Assembly (NCBI GenBank): GCA_018340375.1
Contig: JAFFJZ010000001.1
Coordinates: 39,238,001 to 39,302,000, forward strand
From: Gonatopus flavifemur
Lineage: Eukaryota; Arthropoda; Insecta; Hymenoptera; Dryinidae
Direction of reading: 5' to 3'
Length of the DNA stretch: 64,000 bases
Position 1 is the stretch's first letter. Each line of letters begins with the position of its first letter. This document shows, piece by piece, positions 11,149 through 23,466 of the stretch. Position numbers and translations under genes: made by a program. Under the pieces are notes generated by a model. The model ran no database searches and had not been told where the DNA came from. It saw only the letters and a list, made by a program, of their open reading frames with translations.

Positions 11149-14100
11149 TATGTATACTTCTCTATCCATATAATGGTATCAAGGGCGTATTCAGAAACAC
11201 ACTATCCTCCTTTGAGGGGACTCGAGCATAAGGAAGTGGGGGACAGAAAAATTCAAATTTGTTAATGTTTGGAGGTTAAAATGTTACAATTTTATTTTTG
11301 AGCCTTCAGAAATCACTTAGCCATCCAAGGTTTGCGGCGATGTGGAACTCTAGGCATGTAATTTATTATTATTCACTTCGAATAAGGTAGTGAATTTTTG
11401 GATATTCCCTTGAATGGTATTACACACGAAGAAAAGTATATGGGATTGATTACCATTTACTCTAATTCTCGTCGCAACTTTAAAACAGGAATTGAGTGGC
11501 GACGCGCAATTTGGTGATCATTACGATGTTAACTTATTGTTTCCATGGTAACGTGAACAGTTTATCGCATTGACTCCGATTTTGAATGGTACTTGTTACA
11601 ATTTTAAAATATCTGTCACCAAATTACTATTCTTCATAGTAACCATGACCGTATACTTTGTACGTGTTACTCAATCTAATTTTGCCGCGGTTATTTTTAA
11701 TAACATCAAAGGTGATTGAATATGGATCAAGAGTTTGATAAGATTAATTCAAAATGTTATTTATATACATTTGGTAACAAAATCTCCGCATATCTCTTTG
11801 GAATAGTATGTCGATTCACAAAACGAAGCAATGCAATTAATTGAAATAATCACATACTCACATCTCTCGTCTGATGAATTTGTACAAAATTTCAAAACAC
11901 GTACCAGGAACATGAAAAATACCATATCTGTTATGAAATCCGTTGCATTCCCGATATTTGTTAATCATTCTAATAGAAAATAAATGTAATAGATTTTGTA
12001 CAAAATCGATTTTCTCATCGATGCTAACAAACAATATCGAGAGTTCATCAATTTCTCCATCCAAAGAAAACAAGGAACAAAACATATTTTTTATTCCTCT
12101 TTCCTTCTCTTCTTCCCCCCCTATTATTATTGACCCCCTACACGTGTCATCATTCGACTATCACATTTTACGTGTGTCTAACATTTATTGTCGAGTATTT
12201 TGTCGTATAAGCGTCCTTTCACGGGTAAGAGGAAAGGAGACATTTAAGCCACGGTTATATTCATCGTCCAAGTTCTCCTCCGTCGTTGATAAGAGGAACA
12301 ACGATTGGCCGGCGACGCATTAAACCTTGACAGCCCTGGCGGCGGATCTTCCGGCCGTTGCTTGGAGAACTACCGAAAAGCCTGTCGAGGGAGAGAAGAG
12401 TGAAGTGGGTGGCGGAGAAGAGAAGTAGGAGGGCTAGTTTAACTTCGGAAATCCCACGAAACTACCCTTCCTGCACGGAGAAACTTACGATAAGTGGAAA
12501 AGCCAACGGTGATGACACTTTGTCGCGTCCGTAGTTTCCACTCAAAAGCCCTTGCTAGCTCTTGGAAGCTTCTGCAGTTTTGTAAAGATGGAGAACAAGG
12601 AGTGAGGTCATAGAGTAGGACGAAATCTTTCTCCTCTACTTGCGTGCCGAGTAAGCTTTCGTCCAATCCAGAGTGGCTACGTGTATGTAGGTATATGTAT
12701 GCTGTATAAAGTAACGGAAAGGACGTTTAAATTTGAAATTATGCGAGTAATGCACGGTTTCTATCTTCCACACGTACATACGTCCATACTCTGAAAGAAT
12801 ATAGGGTGTAGGTATATCACTATGGGCGGCCGTGTGGGGGAGGATGAAAAAAGTCGCACGAGATAATGGACTTTCTGTGATATAAAATGGTTTTATATTG
12901 AAACGGCTTACGTCGGCTGCTGCTACTGCTGCTACTGTCACCATACGAGCCACGTAAGCAAAGAAACTATTATCGCTATAATCGTTGACTGCATGAAACT
13001 TGAACTGGATATTCATTGAAATGGATGACCCATCAATTTTGAAAATCTCTTTATTCACTTTTATGTACTGTATGAAATTGAGAATCGATTCTCATAACAA
13101 TATAGAATATCTTCAGATCGAATCGAGGCGATAAAATATCAATCAGTCGGAGTAATGGAAACACAGGTTAATGATTCTTTATGTGGTATTTGTTAATCCA
13201 CAGGTCTGATCAACCTCCTCCTCTACCGCTCTGTCTCGTGCAAATTCGATCAATTGAATCATTACCTCAAATATTTCCATGCTCCCTAGATTGCAGTATC
13301 AAAGATAACGAGACGTTCATTTATAAATGTCGTTTTATCTACTTGAAATTCCTTGATATTATGGTATACAGTTTACCGAGTCACGTTCGTGAATATTGGA
13401 TACCGATATTCCAAGTTCTCAATAATACCTGTCGACAAGGATATCCGATGAAACCAACGATACGTAAAAACGAAACTCGAACTTTGAAAGAATGCACTTG
13501 CGAATTTGCAAATTCATCAACAATTAAGGTATAAACGTCATTTCATGGAACGATGTGATGTTGGAAATTGAGGCAAGTCATTATTAAATCGATTTATATT
13601 GTGCATACTTGAGAACAAACAACGACATGGCTGACAACGTGACGTCAACGTGAGTGAGCACTTTCGTACAATTTCATGCGAATAATTCAACGTTACACCA
13701 GACTTTTTTTCCCTCATTTTAACTGAGTTAAGAGAAGTTAGGAGAAACGAGGGGAGTTATAAATACGTGGGCCATTAATTTTTGTTTTCCTCCGTTTTGT
13801 TTATCCGTCTATCATTTATTTATCCATTTCCTTTTTTAACGAAGAGATATGAGTCGGATGAAAAACTTCTATCGAAGTAATTTATATTTTATTAGAACAT
13901 CTATCGATATTTAATCAACCTCACGGTGTCTCGATTTTGCAAAAAGAGAAAAAAAGAGGCAAAAAAAACACTGAGCCTTAATTAGATTATACACGTTTGC
14001 TGAAAATTGTGGGTTTCCTTTCGTGTAAAGTAATAACGAAAGAATGGTTAACTGATAGGGAAAGTTGGTTTTTGCCGTTGAACGGTTTCAAATTTTGTTA

Positions 14101-15337
14101 ACGCCATAAACGTGCCTGAGTACTTGATTACCCCTTTTACCAGGAAGGCAAAAAGGTTAATTGCTCGAGGCAGACATTTTTCCGAAAGGGTGGAAAATTT
14201 GCTTCACTCCATCCAATTGCTTCCTCTCATTTCAAGAGTGTCTTGCGAGAGGGGCGACAAGAATATCATTGTGTAAAGGCATATAATATCTGAAAATTAC
14301 TTCCTTCTCACTGTGAATTCCCCTCAAGGCAATGAACAATGTAAATATCGATGAGCGCAATGGAGTATTATATTTCATGATTTTTCATTCGCGTGATTTC
14401 AAGTGCGTTAAACTGTGAGGAATAATTTCGGAATGAAAGAAAAATGTCTAGTGATTCTGTGAATTATCGATAACGAGAGGAGACGAGTTTGGAGCCGGGA
14501 GTCGAATGAAACATTCATTTATCCTCCAAATCTCATGGGTAATCGAATTATCATGCTCGTGGGCGTAATGATATAATTCCATCGAAATGGTGTAGAACTG
14601 ACGGTATTTCATACGAAAGGTCGCAATATGGTCCCTCAGAAATTATAAATTGAACTTTGAAAGTTGATTTCCGAATATCATCAGAAAATTATCTCCTACC
14701 ACTGCGTGTTCTGTACGCCGTAGAATCTACTGGCAACGGTAAATTCTCTAAGCATAAAAATCTCTACCGCATTTTTCGCTTATTACTTTGCTTGCTGTTC
14801 TATGTGACCTCAGAACATCCTTAATGTGCATTCATCGTCGCGTATTTAATGCGCAATTTAATATTCATTTAAGTATATTAAATCTTGCTGAAGAGTTCAT
14901 TTTACGCTCTCATTTATCTTTCCTTCTGATGAGAAAAAATTCAACTACAAGTAGTACAAGATTCGGTTCAGTTTATTACACTTTCTATTACATTCGATGT
15001 ATATTCGTGTTAATACTGGATCTTTTGAATTCATATTCCAATATAACTTCATGTATCTGGAGCTTGAATTGAGTCATAAACTTTCCTTTCATCAGGATGT
15101 TAATTTGCAAATGTATAAGGAACATGTATTCCTAGAGGAAGAGATACAAAGTCGTTCAAGGATTACGTGAAGGTTGAGGAAGTTTAAAGTAGACCTATTT
15201 CATGATAGGTTATTACATCGTTCATCAAGTACAGGAAACTTATAAATCCTGTTTTTCAATCTTCCCTCACACTTGACAGATCGAACATTATAATTTCATC
15301 TACACTATTCTGTCATTTCAGAAACAACAAATCTGTA
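11149..15337. other. Unassigned low-copy DNA
   Basis: No recognisable gene. A relatively GC-rich and purine-rich patch at 12290-12700 contains a 75-codon minus-strand frame (12439-12666) of ordinary amino-acid composition but no domain I know. A CTG/CTA trinucleotide run lies at 12917-12937. A plus-strand frame at 13181-13534 has seven cysteines but no family resemblance. The stretch reads like intronic or intergenic DNA. Confidence 0.5.
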
Positions 15338-15637
15338 CACGGAGAGAACGGGTCTATTAATATTTAGAAAAATGACTGCCAATTTAGGGAAAACGAGGAT
15401 CGCTGGAGAATATTCGTAGTGAGTCTACTAAAAATTCGTAGTCGATGTATTAACAATTGATAGTTTCACTGTGAGAAGTACCAATGAAACTATCAACTGT
15501 TAATATTTCGACTACGAATTTTTGGTAGACTCACTATGGATATTTTTTCAGCGATCCTCTTCTTCCCTAAATTGACAGTCATTTTTCTAAACGTTGATAA
15601 ATTCTTTCCAAGTATTAATAGACCCGGTTTTTCCGTG
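15338..15637. mobile_element. Palindromic MITE with CACGGA ends, TA duplication
   Basis: A 300-bp imperfect palindrome flanked by TA on both sides (15336-15337 and 15638-15639). The ends read cacggagagaacgggtctat on the left and cacggaaaaaccgggtctat on the right in reverse complement. Homology continues along the arms to a centre near 15480. The same CACGGAGA terminus occurs at 22917, 30019, 60044 and 60160, indicating a large related group. It has no coding capacity. Confidence 0.85.
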
Positions 15638-18600
15638 TACGGTAAATTCCATTAGAAATGATTGAACCAATATTGTTCCATGATTGTTCCGCTGTTTCCA
15701 ATGGATAGTCAGTCATGGTGTAGATTGTTTCATATCTTTGGAATGGCTATTGCACTTGGTATAAGCCTGGCACAAGCGTAAAAAACAATCGTTCGTTGAG
15801 AACAATCGAGCCGATGTTGTCCACACGAGTGGTGCAATGTTTGAAACCCCAATTTAAACGCCTCATACCCTAGTTTAGATAGATAAAGTTGATCTGAATA
15901 AGAATAAAACTTGACTCAATGGTAATAGGCTACTTTCAAAGAAGATCATGCACGGAAATTAACTGATCTCGCAGAACTCTTCACAGGACTTCAAAATGTC
16001 TTCCCCATGTAGGTATTGACAAGACTGAAAAAAAACCCAAGCTCGTCCCAGTCTTGGCATATTCAATCTATCGTTTCAACATGATTCATGTACGGTATTC
16101 TGAAGCAGAAAGTCAAGTTGAAATAAGAATCAAATTACTGTTTCCATCAATATCTGTGATGAAAGAAGCATTGAATGATGCTTGACGAATTGTTTGAACC
16201 AGACTTGAAAAAGCCATTGGCCGAAGCATTGTCCTGATATGATCATCCTCAAGCTTGGGCTGAGTTTGGTGAATTATCCAAGACACATTTCGGCAGGTCT
16301 TGTGCCAGGCTTCGTCCATACACCTATAAAAAACTTTTCAATCGTTGAAATTCCTCTGGCCAGTTTTTAGTGATGATCCCGCATTACAATTCTTGTTAGA
16401 ATCCGAATAGGATCGAATCTAATGTCCAGGTGCAGGGGATGGATTTTTAATTCCATATCTGAATCATTTTTTCATAACACGGTATGATATATTGCAAGGA
16501 TGATATCGATTGAAAACTGAGAGGAGTGAATAAAGATTCAATCAAGTTATTCACATTTTCTTGTCATATACGCCCGAATTCAACAGATCCTTCTCATCGG
16601 CATGAACCGTAGAAAGGAGTTCGGAGAAGATTGTATAAAAGAAAAATTATTCTCCTGTTATCCCCCCACAAATTTGAGCTTCTTCGGTATTTTGTGCGTT
16701 TTGCCACGTATCTCATTTTTCAAAGTTTCAAAATCCGTGTTGATCCTGCTTATCTTGCAATACCCTTGCTGGCGGTTAAGAAAGTGGTTCGACTCAACAA
16801 AACTGTCAAGGATATTGCTACTCGAGGTCTCAACCGAAGATAGGCAGGGTGAAAATGAATATGAGATACATCTAAATACATTACTTCACATTGTCCTGAA
16901 TTAATTTTCCTAATGTTCGCAGTGGAGAGATTTTCATGACATTTGTCACATGCTAATCTACAATTTATAAATTTCATAAATCCGAATTCAATGAAGTTCT
17001 AAAGACTTGGATAACATTGCATGAAATCCAATACCATATGAAACTTAGTATTCACCTGAACCTTCTGTAACACGCTTCGCATGTCAACGGTAGAAAAATC
17101 ATACACCTCGATATGAAACATAGAAACACAATTTCACTTCACGAAAACAAGTTGCGTTTGTACTATTTGCATGCATGATTGCACGATTCTTCAAGAAAAT
17201 ACGTCCATGTAAATTCGATGAAACCTATCAACTTTCTGATCACAAATTTCTCCATTTCCAATGATGAAGCTTGTCCTAGTTCCATGATTTGGTTATCTCG
17301 GTACATATATATTATTCTGGAAAACATATTCGTCTGGAGATATCGTTTTTTTTGTCTTGCTCAGCAAAATCACATTCGCTTCGTATCAACGAACAAGAGA
17401 AAAAAAAGAAAACGAAATCTGATTTTCATATATATGCGAATGTATACAATCAACTTATTCTTGACTCTGGTGTACGGTTAATAAATATAACGAAGCCACC
17501 AACCCCTCTTCCATTTCAGATAAATAACAAAAACAACTCGATATATTTTCCGCATGTATGCTATTTCGTACGTATACATACGTACAGTAGGGATGAAAGA
17601 AATTTGCAACTCGGGTCAGTTATATACAAAATCGCAAAAAGAATTTTTCGTTATGCCTTTGTGTACGAAAAGTTGGTTGAGAAGAGATTGAGGCAAAGGT
17701 AAATCGCTTTGCCGACATTGAATGGTGAGAGTCGGTGATATCGTATGCCATGAACTTACAACATCTCGTCGTTGTAGTCGCGTATCGCGATGGATCTGGG
17801 CCACGTTTCGTATGAAAACCGGCCCATCTCGCTATTTTCCCCCATGCCTCTTCCACCCTCCCTCGTTCTTTCTTTTCACGTATGCACTTTGCGAGATTTC
17901 TTGAAAATCACCAACGTTACCATTCCCAGTCAACCTCCACCCTGTCTGTTTTTCTTTTCGTCTGTGCATGCATTTAATTCACATAGTCTCTGTTCTGGAC
18001 TTAACATTCCTTCTGCATTCATAAAAATGAACAGAACCGTATTGCGTAAAAATTCTCTGAAATAATAATATGATTCTCTTGGAATTTATGAGGAGAAGAT
18101 AACAATGATAGATGAACAGTACTGTGAAGATTAATTCAAGTTCTCTTATATCAAGATGAAACTATTTTCATGAAGAAATCGTGCTGTTGAGATCCTCACA
18201 TTCAATCAAATTCATTCGTCAGAATGAAATTCCATCGGACACAAACGATTTATTAATATTGTACCATCCGATATATGCCGGTTTTAAACATAAATCTTCT
18301 CTTCATTAATTCTATATCATGCTTCCTTTATCAATTTTTTCCCTTGGTGATTTCACACACGAGAGTTGGCACATATGTTTTGTCAGGTGAAGCAAATCTT
18401 TAATATTTCAATATTAACAAGATATTCCTTGGTATCGCTCCAACTCAGCTAGTTTCATATCCTGACGTATACTTCCATCGGGAAATCTTGACATAAATTC
18501 CCTACATGCGATATTCAAGAGGTATGTGAATGTGTAAATGTCCATTGCAGATTTCGTCTGTAACTAAAACAATAATTTTATCGAATACAAAAATCTCTAT

Positions 18601-19068
18601 TCTTATGAATTCCTGAACTAGATAATTCATACGAATCTTGTAATTTTTCACAAATGTTTCCCGTCAACTTGAGAATCAAATCTCCCCTGACATCTTCTTC
18701 TCTCAACATCCTATCATTTCACATAATTTATTTAGATCAATTGATAATTCAAACACCCTGATTCCCTGGTAAACCAAGCGAAGCAAACCAATAGGAGATT
18801 CAGAAGACTTAGGAGATCTTGCGGTTGTCGATACGTCCGGAGAGGATTGCAAATAAGCAAGCATTCCTCGTCTCCCGCGCGTTCTATCGTATGGAACTTC
18901 TACCTTTCTCATTTTCCTTACTCGTTTTCGTTCTCTCTTGCATCTCATTTTTGCATACTCCAAGCTACCCACGAAGCAAAAGGATCCGGGTTGGTATTCG
19001 CTTGGTACTTCTACAAAGGAAAGATGATAATGCTCAGAAAAATTGAAAATATTCCTGTGACTGCAAAT
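15638..19068. other. Unassigned low-copy DNA
   Basis: No gene is recognised. Overlapping small frames at 16602-16904 and 17179-17702 are unsupported. A pyrimidine-rich acceptor-like site at about 17500-17518 precedes one of them, but the encoded residues match no family I know. Bases 18700-19060 are slightly richer in CG and lie just upstream of the weak exon candidate at 19069. Confidence 0.45.
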
Positions 19069-19162
19069 ATGACGTCGACGACGACAACGACTTCTTGTTC
19101 CTTCATTTCTTTATCGTCTTTTTTCTCCCTTCTAACCCTTTTATCCGGACCCGAAGAAAAGG
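19069..19162 (+). CDS. Candidate first coding exon with signal-peptide-like start (weak)
   Basis: An ATG at 19069 opens 31 codons beginning MTSTTTTTSCSF and continuing through a hydrophobic stretch (SFFSLLTLL) to SGPEEK. It is followed at once by a consensus splice donor (G|GTAAGT, intron from 19163). The layout of polar start, short hydrophobic core, small residues and charged segment is what a secreted or membrane protein's first exon would show. Base -3 is A, as in insect start contexts. No downstream exon could be matched in phase, and no family is recognised, so the product is unknown. The Thr run comes from an ACG-rich simple tract, which weakens the case. Chance occurrence is quite possible. 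Confidence 0.22.
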
Positions 19163-22100
19163 GTAAGTAATATTATTTAGAAGATATCACAGCTGCATCG
19201 TGCACTCTTACTCACCGCCTGAATAGAGAGTACCGTGAACGAGATGAAAAATAAATCCCTCAGATATTAAAGGTTACCATTCCAAGTATTACCCATAGTT
19301 GAGATGATCATGCAACATCTACTAGCTGCTCGGTCGCTTTGTGTTCCTTCTTTCTTCTACGAGTCCAGTTTAACAGCGAGATTACTTCTTCTCGACGAGC
19401 TATGATTGAACAAATTTTATGCATGAAATGTATATCATGTTTGAGGAAGTTGTGGTATATGGATCCGAAGTTTAACAGCTCCTCAGGTTCTTAAGCATTG
19501 TGTAATATCGAATACTACAGCACCCGAATTATTCGTCCTCACAAATGCGGTTGAATGATGCGAAGAATTTGAGGTCTACCATAAAGGAGAGTAAGTAGGA
19601 ATTTTAAAGTCGCATGATCTCGATAGTTCATCTAAATTCCACGAATATCTCTCGCCTTGCGTTCACAAGGACATACCAAAGTCCTTGCGATCACTACTCA
19701 TACGTGAGCCGAGGGTGCAGTTATAGAATAAACTAGTGCCCAGTTTCGAATCTTTCAATATATTTCTAGACGAAAGAGAATATTTTACCATGCACTTCCT
19801 TGAATCCAGTTTCATTCGAATTGGATTGGTTTTTTATATAAATTACATACGCGCAAAACATGGATGATACAACAAAATTACACGAAAAGAGTATGATTGT
19901 TGAAATCCGTGTCGAAAAGTACGAGAAAATTCATCAAATCTTGTTTCCTGATCTAGATATCACAATATATGTGAGGAAAGAGCGGGGCAAGACCAGTCAC
20001 TTTAAGAAAAGTAGTGAGAGAATACAATTGATGATATACATAATGTTAACAACCTTACATGTTGAAATCCTTCACCCATACAACAAAAGTTGCTCTGCGA
20101 TCGTTGTTCTTACGTTGTTTATCAAGTTTACGTGAAGTTGCTGAGAATTTGTTACGCATGTGATGGAGAGTTTCATGAAACCGATCTATCTAGAAACACA
20201 ATAACAACTCAAACTAAAATCCTAGATTTACAGCATATTGTTCCGCATTTGGCAACGCAACGTCCCTGCCAATTGCTTCAATCTGTTGTTGTACGTTTTC
20301 AACAATTTGCTGCATATTTGCTCAGCATTTTGCTATTAGGGTAGCTGCACACTGTTAAAAATAATCGGAATTCTTCCATACATAGCAACCGCAACATTCT
20401 GATCATGGGATAGGAAATCAGTTTTTGGTACATGTATACGAAATTTACTATGAATTTTACTGAACATTCTGAACTTTATAGGCTTTTTACCACCATTTCC
20501 AATTAAATTTCCGGTCGAATCCGGAAAACGCGTGTATGTGTTATTTATTTCTGAATATTTATGTTTCCCATAGAACTTTTTTGCAATGTGCATACTTGAC
20601 GATAGCGATAATAATTTACAATTCATGCAGTAAATGAATTTCAAAATTGTGGAGAATGTACAAGGAACCGTTTATGTCATTTTTATTTTCATTCTTTCGC
20701 CATTCGAGCTCATGGCCATTATGTTGTCTGAAATTGAACGACGTAAACTTCTATGCATAATTTATGTGTGCAAGAATCTTGTAATAACTCGGCCATTTCT
20801 GCTGTTACCCAAGATGAACGACGAGGACGTGAGAGTATCTCAGCTACCATACGCGTGTGAGCTGGTGTTAACATAGATGTGCGTGCGTATGAATTTATGT
20901 GGATGCGGTTAGATAATCATGTGTACATATACGTATACAGGAATGTATAAATACATGCAAGATTTAGCCTGCAAACACATATCTTCCTAAATTTATATGT
21001 AACCAAATACATGCTTATGCATCCTGTTACGTACAGGATAAGATACCACTTCGTTTTCCTGCTTCATCCTGGAAACCGCCAAGAGTGCTCCAGTTATCAG
21101 GTATTCATAGGTCATGCATACGCGTTTCTGTGCCTCTAGCGCGTATGACGTGAAATCATTTTGATACACGATCAAAATATTTCCGAATTCCAGTAAAGAA
21201 TATTCGAACACCCTAATATATATTCCAGTATGAAAACTCCATTCATGAAACTTGACACGGGGAGAAAAAATTTGCCGATGCAGCAAATCGAGGTATTATA
21301 CCCGGGAAAAAATAATTGATATCTAATGCAATTGATCTGTGTAGATCTGCAAGATGCAAAAATCCAACTCGACTTGCATCCATTTGGATCTATGGAGATT
21401 TGATTATTTTTTTCCAAAAATACTCAATTCTTGGAAAGGGCCTAAAAGTAAAGGAAATAGGCACGCAAATTGCAATCAACCAACGTGAAATATTTCTTGA
21501 TTTAGATCTAACTAATTCTGAATAGGTGAATAGATCAATATTGTGAACTGATACATAAAACTATAGTATATAAAATCATGAACGAACGAATCATGAGGCA
21601 CAGTTTCAGCACCTAGTTCATCGTGCAGGTTGTGGGATTATGTACCAACACAGAGATTGATAGAAGACAGACAGTGATGAAGAGTTGTATCCCAACAGTT
21701 TGTAAACTGATTACTACCAATGATGATACGAACTGAAATATTCATCAAATTATTCTCTCGAGCGATGCCATGAAATTCCGTTCGCGTTCTTCCCGATAAC
21801 GAAGCCATGACGAAGATAATCACGATGAGCTATAATATATCAGTAATTAGGCAAACAGTGTGTTGAATTGAATTTATCAGCTACGTGATATCCCAGATCG
21901 ATTAATGGCTGCATCAATTTTCCTGTAGATTAGTTATTACAGTTAAGAAATATATGTCATACTAATTAGGATCGATGTATGATAACTCAACCACACAGTA
22001 CGTTGTCTATTCATATCGCATGTGTCATGTCAACTTATGTATATCCAACAGAAAGTAAAAATACACTTTTGAATTCTGAAAAACAATGTATTCGAAGAAT

Positions 22101-22501
22101 TGCTCATAGGAGAACGTAATTAGTATTCAAAAACCTGTCAGATGTTGAATTTTCGAATATGTGAAACAGCTATTGCCAAAGCGGAATATCCTGTCAAGAC
22201 CTGGCAAGAAAATCATCGTCAGTTTTTGATTAGATATCACAATTTGTGAATTCCAAAAATTGCCGTCAGTTTTTGATGAAATCCTCTATTTTAGCAATGC
22301 CAGACAAAACTGAGTGGATAGTTTGTCTGTTGAAAGTGGGGTCAACTCACACGATCCTGATCAATTTTACTTGATCGTTTCCTCATCAGGTCTTCGCGTT
22401 AAGGGACAAACATCTGTATGGAAACGATTTTTTTACTATTTTTCTTCACTGATGTAATAAAATGATGTATAAACATCTCAAAAATGATATGTAACAAGAA
22501 T
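19163..22501. other. Unassigned DNA with one isolated MITE end
   Basis: No gene recognised. At 20351 the sequence cactgttaaaaata matches the terminus of the MITE at 28776, but no opposite end was found nearby, so it may be a truncated copy. Bases 22220-22300 contain two spaced copies of cgtcagtttttgat. All reading frames are short and lack domains. Confidence 0.45.
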
Positions 22502-22509
22502 TTTTCGAT

Positions 22510-22688
22510 TAGAGGTGGACTCGAGACTTTTGAGCAAAATTCAAAAATAGTAAATATCATTCAATTTTAAGATATTCGAAGACAAATTTCTAGATCAAGT
22601 CAAGCTTGGGCATGTGATGCCCAAGGCATGCAGAACTGGTGAAATTAGGTCTTGTTGGTTTTACTCGAGAGTCTCGAGTCCAGCCCTA
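22510..22688. mobile_element. hAT-type MITE with perfect 8-bp duplication
   Basis: A 179-bp element with ends tagaggtggactcgagac and, in reverse complement on the right, tagggctggactcgagac. It is flanked by exact copies of ttttcgat (22502-22509 and 22689-22696). The duplication fits the nTnnnnAn preference known for the Ac/hobo group of hAT transposons. There is no reading frame, so movement would depend on a hAT transposase encoded elsewhere. Confidence 0.87.
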
Positions 22689-22916
22689 TTTTCGATGCGC
22701 TTCTGAGCACTGGGGGACATAAAAAAAGTCTCGAGATATAATCATAAAGGCAGGTACGAATCTTTTCAACTGAAATATAAACATGAAAACTTTATATATG
22801 ATGCCAATCGAGATAATCAGTTCGTACATGGAACCAACTATTGATGAAATTACTACTGGTATGGCTCTCATAACTCTCAACGATGGTGTATCAAGTGTTA
22901 TTGTCTTGGACTAGTA

Positions 22917-23143
22917 CACGGAGAAGAAATGGTTTGCTACTATAGCGCCTACAAAGAAATTTGTTGTCCTTGCAAAAATATTCACTATAGCAGCTAAGAC
23001 GTTAGTTCTATTAACAAATGTGTTTATGTCAGCAAAGAAATTCAGTTGTGTCAATTAGTTTTCTTGCTCTTACAGCTAATTTTTTTTGTAGGCGCTATAG
23101 TAACAGACCTGCTTGTTATGCCAGCAATACTATTCTCTCCGTG
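22917..23143. mobile_element. MITE with CACGGAGA ends
   Basis: A 227-bp element. The left end, cacggagaagaaatgg, follows a TA. The right end in reverse complement reads cacggagagaatag, and the outside dinucleotide there is TT, one base from a TA duplication. An inner inverted pair, tactatagcgcctacaaa, lies near both ends. A plus-strand frame at 23018-23242 runs out of it into flanking DNA and is not a gene. Confidence 0.75.
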
Positions 23144-23189
23144 TTGTGGGCCGGAATTTTCACGATTTTGCCTTGGAAGCCATATGTGC

Positions 23190-23466
23190 CACTCTCTAAA
23201 ACTTTTAAAGTGAGATTCCGCTCTTTAGGCAGCCAGAAGTGAGCTTGTCGAAATTTCGAGTGAAATTCCCACTCTTTTAGAGCGTGAGTCTGAGGTTTGA
23301 GGTCAGAAGCTCACAGCCACTCCAATTTTAGAGTGAATTTTCCGCTCTAAGAAAGTGAGAATTCACTCGAAACGAGTGAAAATCCCACTCGGAGTGGACT
23401 GGCTCACTTCTGAGACTTAGTGGAGTGAAGCGCATGATTTTTCACTCTTCCAGATTTAGAGAGAGA
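23190..23466 (+). mobile_element. CACTCTCTAAA repeat, copy 1
   Basis: About 277 bp, from cactctctaaaac to a right end containing tttagagagag. The interior is rich in spaced gtgag/cactc motifs and carries ggcagccagaagtgagc. A second copy lies at 39124-39399 in the opposite orientation and matches across its whole length with substitutions. A partial third lies at 38930-39044. Boundaries are approximate to a few bases. It encodes nothing. Confidence 0.7.
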
